Shown here piece by piece: positions 24,446 through 37,200 of a stretch of DNA of 64,000 nucleotides. The stretch is from Trachythela sp. YZ-2020. Taxonomy: Eukaryota > Cnidaria > Anthozoa > Malacalcyonacea > Clavulariidae. A program made the position numbers and the translations under genes. Numbering within the stretch: position 1 is the first letter of the stretch; every line of letters starts with the position of its first letter. The stretch covers positions 4,016,001 through 4,080,000 of the forward strand of contig JADLSH010000236.1 of the NCBI GenBank assembly GCA_016169945.1, given 5' to 3'. The notes under the pieces are model-generated. The model saw only the letters and a list, made by a program, of their open reading frames with translations. It did no database searches and was not told where the DNA came from.

Positions 24446-27400
24446 CTGAATATATAGTGAATTTATCATAGTCATGTTTAATCACTAAGTCTGGTTTTCC
24501 ACATGCTGTAGCTATTCAATATAGAAATGGCAATATTGGATGGGTTAGAATATGCTGCCGTATAGTTTGCAGGGCCTATTCTAAGAAATTTTCACACTTC
24601 AGAGAATGGGTATGCCCCTTGATTTAGAAGTGCTCATTTTTAGTGGTGGTGGAAGAAACTGTGACGTCGACCATATTTTACGGAGGAGCATGAATCCTCC
24701 ACCGGGAAATTTTGAAATCTGGAATGTCTCTGAAATGCCATTTCCTATATTTTGAGGAGAGGTTTTATAAAAATTATAAAGGTAACAAATATTATAGAAT
24801 AAGTCAAAAAGACAACCTCTCTCCTGAGTACAAGGTCTAACAATAACTCCTCTTCTTTGTTTGTGCCTTTGTGGCCTAAGTCACTGTTCGACATTTATTG
24901 CCTGTGCCAGTGGCGTGCTGGCTCCTATTCGTCAAGGGAGGCCAACCAGGAATTTGGCGCCCCCTAGTAATAAGTGACTGCATGTTAAGGGAAATGACTA
25001 AGGAGGGGGGGGGCTGGAGGTCCTCCCCAGAACATTTTTAGATTTTTATACGTCAGGCCACCATTTTTGGCACCCAACAAAAATCTCAATTAACTTTGAC
25101 TTTGAGCTGTCAATATTAGTTAGTATTAAATATAAGATATAAACGGAGTAAATCAATGAAATATGTAAGATTTGTCTGATCCTAATTTGTGAAAAAATTT
25201 TTGTCAGACCATTGGCAATTTCATGAATAATTACTAAGGTTTGTAAAAAAGGTTTAATGATTAACATATTCTTCTCAGCGCGGAAGGCCTTTAAGAGTAT
25301 GAGCAATTTGAGCATGACGTACTCTAGTGAAAACAACTTTATATAGTTTTCCACATTACATAATTAAGCACGATATGTACCTTCAAACTGAGAACCTAAA
25401 AAGAGTTTACTGTATCTGATATTCAGCAAGCGATAGTCTTTTTCTCCCTGTTTTATTTCATGCAGTTTTGGCGCTTCTTCTCTAAGCTTTTGGCCCCCTA
25501 AACTCTCTCGCAGGGGGGGGGGAGCATGCCCCGGCCCCTCTGCCAGCATGACATTGGCCTGTGCTTTCTTGCTATAGCACTTTGTTGCTCTAGAAAAGTT
25601 CAAATTTTCAACACTGCACACTTTCACATTCAATACTGCACACTTTCCAATTATATACTGCACAAAGTGTAAACCAACCTCGTACCCAGGCTTTTTCCTC
25701 TTGGAAAAGCCTGGGTACGAGGTTGAGTGTAAACTAAAATAGACCATGGTAGTTTGTGTATGAACTATTCCACAAAGATCGAGGACACTTAGACGTTTCG
25801 AGGTATAGCCATTAATTTTTTGAATCCCGACGAAAGGCCTTCCAAACGTCGAGCAGTCGAAGTGTTTTTAATCCTTTTAAGGTAGTTCAGACAAAAAACA
25901 TGACAGATTATTGCAGAATACCACCTACACTTCACGGATCCCCACATTTGAGATCGTACAAAAACCACGCAGTTTAGATTCGCCAATTATTATACTCGTA
26001 TCTTGAGTAAGATTACTCAAAGTTTGGGTAATTTATTAGTTTACTCATTCAATGAGTAGTTGTTAATATACATAATTTGAGTAACCTTAACTCATCTTTT
26101 TGAGTAAATGTACAAAAAAAAACTGAGTAACTGTTACTCACAATTGTATGAGTTGTTTTACTCCCTAGCAGGAGTTACTATGCATGCATGGGTGCATGTA
26201 TTTACTCATTACATTTTACTCAGTAAACATTGCCCAAAATTCTCATCTTATAGCAAGAGTCTAATATTACCCAGAATGCAACAACCAACCTCTAAATGAC
26301 TCAGGTGGTAATTAAGCATCATCTTTGCATTGTCGATACTGTCACGTGTGCCAACAAACAAAAAATTCACTTCTTTCTGAAATAGAAGTAAAAGATGATA
26401 AATACAGACATGGCAAGGGTTAAGCAGATGACATTTCGGAAACTGAGCTACAGTACGTCTATAAAAGAAATTGTGAGCATGGCCTATGTTTTACTTCGTC
26501 GATGTTTTATTATTAACACCAAAGAAGCAGGGAGGAAATAAATTCGAATGAAAAATATCGGCAGAGTAAATGTGGGCTATGCTCACCGTTTTCCTATGAG
26601 TATTTTTAACTGGTATTTTTCTACTCAAGAGGCTCTGTGTCATAAATTGCGTTGGAAGTTGCAGCAAAAATGTTCTTGTATAACATGGGATAGACAAACT
26701 GTACAAATATCAAAACGTCAGAATGCATGGTTAATCCATGGTTTGAAAACTCGACAAAAGTCATTATCTATGTTGATACAGTAACTAACAAGATTAACTA
26801 TTGTTATCTAAGGTCAGTCTACTACGCCAACCACAAGCAATCTGACGTTTCCAACTTAATGACATTCAAGCGATTGTAGTATATTTAACTGAATATTTAA
26901 TTAGTCGTAACCTATATATTGTATAGTAAGCTCTCCAGGGCATTTTTTAAGAAATCGTTAGTGGGGGGGGGGGGGCATCATCGAAAAGGGACGTAACAAG
27001 TAGGTGGTGTATCACAGATGTGGGAAGGTTAAGGGGGGGGGGCTTGGGGGTCCTCCCCCAGAAATTTTTGTATTCTTGAGTCTCTGTGGCTTGATTTCCT
27101 GCATTTTCAGAGACAGTATTTTGAGAATAGTGAGCTTAAGCAACCGACGTTTTTGTCAACACGGACGTCACCCGAAAATTGGTATATCTAATTTTGGCGG
27201 CATTTTGCATCATAGCGCTCGTGTAAGGAAGCAAAAAACTTTATGTTTTGTCATATGTGTTGAAGATTACCACAAACTGATACAAGCACAATTTTTAATC
27301 CAGTCCCCCCTCGGCAATCTGACGTCCGTGTTGACAAAAACGTCGCTTGCTTAAGCTCGCTAATACCATAACTTTCCTTTAAACTAAGTTTTTTCCCTTT

Positions 27401-28205
27401 TTTGCTTATACTTTGGACAAAAGGGACCTTCACTGGGGGCAAAATAGCTTACTGGGGGGGGCAACATGGGGTCTGGGGGGGGCTTTGGCCCCTCCAGTAC
27501 ATTAGTTAAATGCCATGCACTCTCTGGGTGTACTTCTCTCTGGTTGTATATAGCAAAACAGAATCCGTTTGAATTGAATCCTAAGTTAGTCGAAAGCGTA
27601 GACATTACAGCGATGAAAGTGATATTTCTAAATATAACCACGAAAACTTCCGAAATGTCGTTCCCAAATATATGAAAATCTTTTTGACGTTGTGATTTGA
27701 TTCAAAATCTATTTAGAAATCTTTATTCATTTGTTAATAATTCTATATGTTCTTACTTTAGCACATTTCGTTTGTTCTTCGTCTGTTACAACAGAATTCT
27801 TATTTTCTGGTGGTTCAATTCTAACACGAACAACTCCAGAACGGTCAACAATGTCTTGAACAATTTTACCATTCTTACCAATAACTTTTCCTTAGAGGAA
27901 AAATGAAACCAAAGCATGGATTAGTTACATGGTGGCTTGAAATTGTAAAAACAAAGATGTGGTTGATTAAGAGTTCAGCCGTTGGGATTCTCGGGAAAGG
28001 GGCGGGGCTATTCTCGCGCTACAAAAGGATAAATATTGCAGGTAATAAGCAGAATTCGTCCAAACTTTGCATAAGGATAAAAACAGAATACACAAACACT
28101 TTCTAAATTAATTCTGTATACTACTTGCACGTATATTGAGTATACTACTTGCACGTATAGTACTTTTTACATTTCTGATTAACACATTAACTGGCAGTAC
28201 CCCAT

Positions 28206-28246
<41 letters not shown>

Positions 28247-31200
28247 ACTAAAGTAGGGCGCATCTGGGCGCATTGCCAGCTAATGGGTTAATAAATAACG
28301 TCACAATGGGTATGTTCAAACACTTCAATACCTCAAGAACGAGATATAGGATAACGAGAAACGGAAAAATTCATGATGGTTCATTTCGAAATGATGTGTC
28401 ATTGACATCATATTAGATTAGATAACTTTATCGGCGACAGTTAAGCTCTTTTTTAAACAGTTCATCTGCTACAGCAGTTAAGGCACAATTCTCAACCCAA
28501 ACAGGCATTGCGGTATTGCATATGCATAGCAATGTAAAATTTACATGTCATAAGTTTTACTATAGTAATACCTAGTTCGTACCTACAAATGTCTTTGGAA
28601 CGGAAATTATTTCTTCGGCAAAGTCCAGAAGGCTGACTGCTTGTTTAATACATGTCTCATTCTGAAATAAAGAAAGTGTAAATTAGAAAACAAATATACG
28701 TAAGGGGGTTCATTCATTCGTTCGTTCGTTCATTCATTCGTTCATTCATTCGTTCGTTCATTAATTCATAATTTATTTGGTAAAGCAGGTTAAGTGTGCA
28801 TGTCAACAAAAGTGCCGATGTGGACCTGCAAAAACTAGACTAAATTACAAAAATTCCTAACTATTTAAAAATATATAAAATCTATGGTGTTCTTGTTATT
28901 ATTTACAGCTGCTTATTTTAGGAAATTTATGTTATCAAGGTTGGCATCGTTCCTTAGTTTCGTTTTATGTCAAATGTCAACTTTAAATTGAGAGAAAATA
29001 GCACATTGTACCTAGGATTAGAATAACATTAATCTGACAATATATTGGTAATTTCAAAGATGAAACGACAGGAAAAATAATATCAATATGAGCCGATAAA
29101 GCTTCAACTCGAAACAAATACACTTGATCATAAAAAGTCCAATTTCAAATAAAAGTAAACTGAAAAGAAAACAAAAACTTCATGAAAAACAAGCCAGTGT
29201 TAAAATAGGTACAAAATGAAGGCACTCACTTCTCCATAAATATGAAGAGAACATTTTTCTTCATCAACTTCGATAGATCGAATTCCAGGCAGTTTTCTCG
29301 CTTTCTGAATATTGGCTCCCTGTGCACCTATAGCGAGACCCATCAAATTATCTGGAAGCTTTAATACCTCTACAATACCAAACTGAGTTTGAGCAAGCTA
29401 AATAAAGTAAAGGAAAGTTCAATAAATATTTACTGTAAATAGATCGGGAAATATATGCATGGGATAGGATATGTAAATAGAGTAATAGAGATAAGATGTT
29501 TGTTTTTTCTGCATCTCACTCGATTGAAATTGAGGTAGAAGGTTTAGGTGGATGGATATTTCGAGTGAAATATTATATACAATATTTTAGACCTGAACGG
29601 GAACGGCTGCGAAAAATGCAACTCTAAGTCCTCCGACAGGAATTGAATCTGCGGCCCTGCGATTCCGGTGCAGCGCTCTGACCACTGAGCTACAGAGTCC
29701 AGTTGCCATGCGTTAACCACAAGTTCATGTATATATATAGATGCGGGTACTGCGGGTTGTGAATATCCATCCACCTAAACCTTCTAATAGACATAAGGTA
29801 TATTTACGAAAATAGACCAACGCTGTTTTTTTCTGTTGTAAGGAAGCATTTGTAAAATACTGTCACATGTACCTTATCAGGTATAACGCGTGTTGCCACG
29901 CAATTCAGTCACATATACACTTTAAATGTTTGGTTGCCTTTGTTCCATTCTATATATGCATGCTTACATTATCAGAACTGTTGTATAATTAAGCATTTGA
30001 GTTATCCGAAAAGGTGAATTGGGTGGCAACGGGTAAACGTTAGCTATCTGGTTACAGTGTGACAAGAAACAAGCGTGCCAGCATTTATCAACTGCGCTAA
30101 GTGGACTGGAACACAGGTTATGCTAACCAATGCTATTCAGTGATGTTCGTAAACTAATTAGGTTATGCAACAAGTATTTTTCATGAAGGCAATCTTCCTT
30201 CACAAGATTGGCATTGCAGAATGTTCAAATAACGCAGGAACATATCACCTACATCTCGTAAAGTGTCAACCACTGCTTATACTATATATATATACCTGCA
30301 ATTGACTGGCTGTATCGTTAATCCAACTCTGTAGTAAAAGTCTCGTTCTTAGACTTCTAAAATGCATCTCACTGAGGACTGCGGCTTTCTTTACCGCCTT
30401 CTCTGACCGAGACTGAAATGGAATGCAGGCTAATCAAGTTTGGTACAAGATATAATACTCACAATATATCATGTAATTATTCATGGAGTTCCTCGTACGT
30501 TTGCATGGTGAAATAACTGCTCAAACGCGCAGTCAGGGACTGTGCATGGCATATAAATACTGGTATTTATATTGTAGACATTGCTATAGACACTTGAGTG
30601 CACACAATTTGCTTGAGTGCATCAGAGATATACTACACAAGCACTTTTCTACTATACAGCTATATGGTAGTAAAAACTATCTTCAATTGCAACTCAATCT
30701 TTTTATTATATTTTCACAACTCACCTGGACGAAGTTGTGGCAAATGTGAATATTTACTTATAAAAGGAAGAGAATATCTGATTCTTGTATATTCGTTTCT
30801 ATCTTTTCCGTCTATTTATATTCAATTATGTTGTCAACGCGCAATTAATAATCTGTATTAGTAGAATCATACTAGTATACTATTGCAAATGCTGTAATTT
30901 GATTGACTACGCTACTCGCTATCTAATTGTCGATAGATAGCGAGTAGCGAAACAGCCATCTCCTCGGCGCGATTTTTAACGAATTTATTTCAATAAATTA
31001 TGAAAAACGTTTTGAAATACTGTTTTCTTGCTGGTTTCTACTAAAACAATTAGATTACTCGCTCTCGATTTCTATGAGATGATACTTCATTCGGGCTTCG
31101 CCCTCATCAACTATCACATCATAGAAATCTTGAGCTCATAATCTAATTGTTAATTAGAACTGTTAAAACTTTCCTGAAAAAAGTGCTGTCGCAGGAAATG

Positions 31201-34200
31201 CAATCCTATACTATTCCGGGAGAATGCCCCCTACTATTTGCTACTGAAAAACTCAATCTTCTTTATACATTAACTCACATTGTACATTAAACTTTGCAAA
31301 AGATAAATCATCAAGGTAAACCAGTAAATTAAGACAATATTCTTACCAAACATATTAGATTTGCAAGCTCTTCATTATAGACCACCAGACCAACACCACT
31401 TTGATGTTTAAACTCTCGGTGAACATTCTGATCTTTACATCTATATTACATAGTTCATTTGATCAAGGATAGGTCACCACTAGCTCTTATTATTAGATAT
31501 ATTGATTAATTACATCATCATCTATGAAATATACACTTACAGTACAAAGTAGAAGTTCACTCTAGACAAAGACTTACATTTGCTGCAGATCTTGAGGTAC
31601 ATCAATAATACATTTGCTATACATTGATCTGGTTATTGCTTCACTATAAAACAAGTCAGGATTGGTTGAAAACTCTCTCCTAATCAGTAATACACTTGCC
31701 ATTATACATTAGTCTCGCCCGTATTGCTTCACTACTTTACGATATAGGATAGCACTCTACAATGATTGATTACTTGAAAGAATGCTTCGGTTAATGTGTG
31801 TGGCAGTGTAAAGATCTTTGAAACACACTATTCTCGTCACAGAAACGTAATGATAACATGCTTTAAAGGGTTAATTTTAGTAGATATGCAGTAACTCAAT
31901 GACCTCATTATGGATGAAAAGTTTAAATAGTGTTGTTTTCAGGCGAATATGGCCGCCAGTCGCTTCACTTGTGAAGGTTGTTAGTTCCAAGAAGTGAATG
32001 GGAAATAACATACTTGTTGTTACAAGGCCGTATTTTCTCTCGAGGAACAATTTCATTATAGGATGAATCCCAACCAACATACTGAACCACATAAAACTGC
32101 AATTAAAAATAAAACTGCGATTATTTTAGCGCAATGAACAATCTATTTGTGAACACGTAAGTTTATTTTGCTTCTTAAATTTCCGTGATCAAATACGCGC
32201 ACCCAAAACAGTCTATTTTCGCGCGATTTTTCGCGCACCTAGCAACGGCGGCAAAATATTTCGCGCTGACTATTCTTTTTTGTTCAACCTTTATTTCGCG
32301 CACATAACGTTAGAGTTGCAAAAAACTGCCGGTATACGGGTACCACCTTGAAGAAGAGTGAAAGTGAAACACTGAATAAAACATTGCAAAGTAGTAAATA
32401 CTAGACTAGTCCGGCTAGTATTAGTATCAACAGTCAACACTCAATCTAGCCTGCATGGCAGACGGTTAGCCCATGCCGGAACACTCAGGCGTGTGTTCCG
32501 CCGCGGGTAAACCGTCTGCTACGCAGGCTACACTCAGTCAGAAGTGCAAACCTATTTTGCCTGTCGGAAAATTTACAGCTATTTTGAGGTAGGTTGAGAA
32601 AACCCAAAATCCTGTCCGGAGGAAGGTTTGCCCCCCTCCCCTCTTCGGCGTTCCTGCTTTTTCATGACAAGCAGCATCTTTTTCCTATTTTGGAAACAAG
32701 AACATGAGTCAGATTATCATTTAATGAATTCTATAATTAATCAGTGTACTATATGAATACAAATTATACAAACTATAAGGAATTAATGTTAACATCAAAA
32801 GACAAGCAAAATCCATTGCATGAATATTTGGAAAGTATATAATATCATACACGAGAAAAAGTTTATTATCGTGACTTGAAATACGGCGAAACACAGTGTG
32901 GGAGAACGAGACGCTAGCCGAGGCTTTTCTAAATGACTATAATACACCACTAAGAGAATTCAACGCAAAATTGACTTCATTTATGGACGTTTATTATCGT
33001 GGTATCACGACAATGATACGGTACTGATTTCCTTTTTGTTTTTCTCATGAAAATTGAATTAACACTTCGAGAACCTATCACGCCTAGCCCTAAGTCTTTG
33101 TCTCTACGTCTTATTCTTCACCACTAGATGAAAGAACATTAAGTAGAATTTCAAAAACAAGGTCTACATATTTTTCTGCAGTTTCATCAGTCACACTTGT
33201 GGTGATATACGAAGTAGACCATATAAACACACCATTAAACGTTGCCATATGATTCACAAATGTAGCTCCATGTTGATACGCCCCAGAACCACCAAAAACA
33301 CTCTCAATCTCATAAGTATCTTCCTTTTCTTTCCTCCAATCAATCCTACCGAGATTAGTCAACGAATGCACAGGAGACATTGACTTCGACTGCTTCATTT
33401 TTGAATGGAGAATAAACTCAGAAACAAATTCTCTGGGATTTAAAAGATGGGAAATTGGTAAAAGATAGAGTGGGAAAAGATGTCGGCCATTTCTGATTCC
33501 TCTATGAACCTCCTGAGTGCATTGCTTTGCAAAGTTCCAGAACTTTCTAGGGTTACCTGTGTTTATATCCGGGACATGAACGTTTTCCATGAGTACTGTA
33601 GTATAAGATCCCAAATCATCGTCTTGTATCCTTGGTTCACACTGACCTCTAACATTCACTGGACAATACCATCCAAACTTTACCCGGTCATTCATTCCTT
33701 TCAACTTCTCGCTTTGAAGAAGTTTCTCAACAGCAAGATGACAACATGCTAACATTGCCCCGTACACTGTACAAACATTCCGTCGACACAATGTTATCAA
33801 TTTCTGCGTACTTTCTGCGCTCAACTGGCGGGCAATAATTTTAGTTATTTCCTTCGTATGTGACTTTCGCCCAACAGAGTTAACTCCTGCATACTGTGAA
33901 AGAACTGGATTCTCGACATCAAACGTGAGGTTAATACGCATCACAAACTTCAACAAATGCACCATTAAGCACTCTGGTAATAACCACTGCATTATCTTGA
34001 AATGTAGAAATTGCTTTGTAGCTAGTAAAGTCATAACGCCAGGCAAAATGCCTGTCCTGATCACATCTTCAGGAGTTAATATTCCTTTCGAAAATTTCTC
34101 CAAACATTTTACAAATTCTTGCGCAAATTTTAAAACCGCCATACCGTCCATTGTTCCATGGTAAAAAGTAAACAAGAGAGTATTATGATACTGTTCTTGG

Positions 34201-37200
34201 GCGGCATCGTACCTTTCCTTTAATAAAGTCGTGCGCCACAATGGACCTCTTTCACAATCGAATTTCGTTTGTACTTCATTCTCCCACACTGACACCCAAT
34301 CTTCAATTGACAACTTGTTTAAAGTCACCATATTTTTGTCATTTACAACACGTAAATATTTCACGCATTCATCACCACTACCACACTTTTGCACTATCAC
34401 AGTCCGAAGTAGTGGGTACTTTTTCGACACGCATTTCAAGGCATTGTATACATGATCATAGGACAATGATGATTTTGACTTCAGGTTAAGACCACAACAT
34501 ATGTTTGCACCACCTAGTGCATGAAGCTCATCAAGAACTGACTCGAAAAAATCCATTTTTCTTTCATTCATTCTTAGTTCTTGGGACTTTGACGATTTCA
34601 CAAGTTGTTTTGAGATAACATAGATTACCCTTGAGATCAAAATTACGAGGAATAATGCAATTCCTGTAGTAAAAACCCCAGGTAGGCCTTCGCATTCCAT
34701 TGAGAACAAATTATAGGTAGCCATTGCCACTGCGAAATATGAACGTATGATTGTATATATTTTACACCGATACCATATAAAGCAACTCACAGATCGAGTT
34801 CTACTATATAGATACGTTGTTCACTGATTAGTTTCTCGTATATAGCGATATATCCTAGTTGTTTGGTGCTTCGAATCGTATCTGATGTGTAGACACACAC
34901 ATTGATCTATTAAAATGAATCATGATTATTATAACACGTGTGCTTTAATGAAAACAAAATAATGCGTATTGGTAAGCTGTAAACATAATTATGTAAATAT
35001 CTTTCTAATAGAAATTACCGTGTGCTTATATGGACAGTAGGGCTGGCCCGGTTCCCGAGATCTCGCTTGAAACAGGCGAGATCTCGTTTACTGGGATGAA
35101 AATTTCCCCATATATATATAAAACATTCACTATGAAAGCTGAAAAATATGCCGCCGCGAGTATTAAGAACTGTCAAAACAATGTCAACACAACGAAATCG
35201 TCCCCTCGCAGACACTCCTTGTCTGGTATATTTGCCATAAATAAAACAAAATTGCAGCCCCGCTTTGTGGAATTCCGAGTTCATTGATCATTTAAACTTG
35301 TTCAATTAGCTGATTTGGTTTTATAATAATATAAAGTCAATGTTTTGGTAATCATTGCCGTTGTCGGCTTGTGTTTCATCGTTACTGTGTAAATAAACGT
35401 TCGTGAACTCGAGACGAGGAAGGCTATTTACCGAGTTAGGATTCGAGTTGGGATTCGAGTTAGGATTCGAGTTGGGATTTGATTCAGAATATCCCATTTT
35501 TTAAATTATGGGTTTTTTGACATTTTGTACAGCATACAAGTGTCAATTTTTAGTTCCTGCAGAGCTTAACAACATGTTTCATAAATATGTAAAATAACCG
35601 TTCATATCTGGGAGAGGGGGCTGGTGAGATTTAGTGTGTAAATATTTGGCATGGTCACCCCTTCTTACACAACTTTTCCCCAGTGCCCATCCCTAAATAA
35701 TGATATTTTTCAGATGACCCCACACCCAATCTTTGTCTCCTAAAAATTCCAAAGTACATGTAACCTTAAAAACTCGTTTTTGTGAGCAAAAAGCTTTGTG
35801 ATCATTGGCTGACTTTTAATACTGTTAATGTATTTTCAAGTTATAGTAGGTGTTTGTTGATGGATTATCGAACGAAAGGAGCAGTTGCGAAAAATGCAAC
35901 TTTATAGGCCTTCTGGCAGGAATCGAACCTGCGGCACAGAATAAAGATATATACAGAAGGGCCACTCAGCGGTGCAACGTGTCCTCGGTTTTTTATGCAA
36001 AAATATGCAGTTTACTGGCCAGGAAAATGGCGGATCAGCCAGTTCAGCGTGCTTATTGGCCAGAAAAAGCAATTGACTGGCCAGAGAAATGGCGGCCAAC
36101 ATGCGTAATGCGATATGCGCGACCCCAAAAAATTCAAAGGTTCCCAAGAGAGTGAACCCTCTATATAATATTTACTCTATGCCTGCGGCACTGCGATTCC
36201 GGTGCAGCGGTCTAACCAACTGAGCTACAGAGCGCTGTACGAATCCATGCCGGAGAATGTATAGTGTGTATGTATTATATTATTTTATTTTATTGGTTGG
36301 TCGATATTTTATCGCAATCGAGAATTATTTAAATAGTTAAATACTTTGTACCAAACCAAATTAAAATATGACTATATATCTGACTAGCTTTCGCTGACGC
36401 GTTTTCGACAATGCGAATCTTTGTGCTCTTAGCAGCTTCTCGAATGACCGGTTTATGTGGCAAACAAAATGTACGTCCTGAATGTGGATTTGGAGCCGCA
36501 TCAATAATTCCTTTCTCTTCTTGGTCCATGATACTCATTTGCTAGTCCCTTAGATTGTTTAGCCGACGTAAACTTCCCTGTTCGTTCGATGGCAGGGAGG
36601 GGTGCATGGTTACTTCGCCATGGAAGTCCAGTTTCATACCATCCTTCTCCACTGCGGACCAGTCGTTCTTTGAATTCACTGTACACTGACAGACCGACTG
36701 TTGGTCATGTTCGACCGAATCCGCTAATCCCAACACATCCAAACGACACAATTGCTCATAGTCCCTCTGAGTTGTCTGGGTCAAAAGCATGTGATGATAG
36801 TCAAATTCTTGGGCGGGTGACACGATAAACCATCCTAAACAATCGATTTACCCTCTTCCCCGATGCAAGGTCGGCTCTCTGTTTTGAGTCTCGCGTTGCC
36901 TTTACTCATTTGACTTTTGAGCAAGTTTAGGCGGAAGCTATTATTTGCAGCGTCTTTTGTCTGAAAATTAACACCGGCTAACTGCAATGTGATCCCACAC
37001 TGACCCACACTTATCACTAGAGAGATTACCGTATTTACTCGTTTAAGCGCCGCATACGCCAGTTTTTTAGAAGCACGAAGTAAATACGAAAAAAATCTAT
37101 TTTCTTAAAATCCCATCATAGAAACCTCACCAAAATTATATATAAGTATCCTTATTAAGTATTCAATACTTTTGTAATGTTTTATTCGTTGTAAAAAATT

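Noticed and set aside
27384..27675. 69-85-codon frames near a G-run
   Set aside because: Low-complexity repeat sequence in an FMR1 intron.
29640..29705. Genuine tRNA gene on the minus strand
   Set aside because: A- and B-boxes are present but the cloverleaf fails in the anticodon and acceptor arms, and relatives are dispersed; SINE-derived.
33480..34489. Several + strand frames of 74-90 codons
   Set aside because: Antisense shadows of the nested acyltransferase.
36329..37017. Cluster of minus and plus frames of 60-93 codons
   Set aside because: Mutually overlapping on both strands, no splice support and no recognisable content; possibly a decayed repeat.
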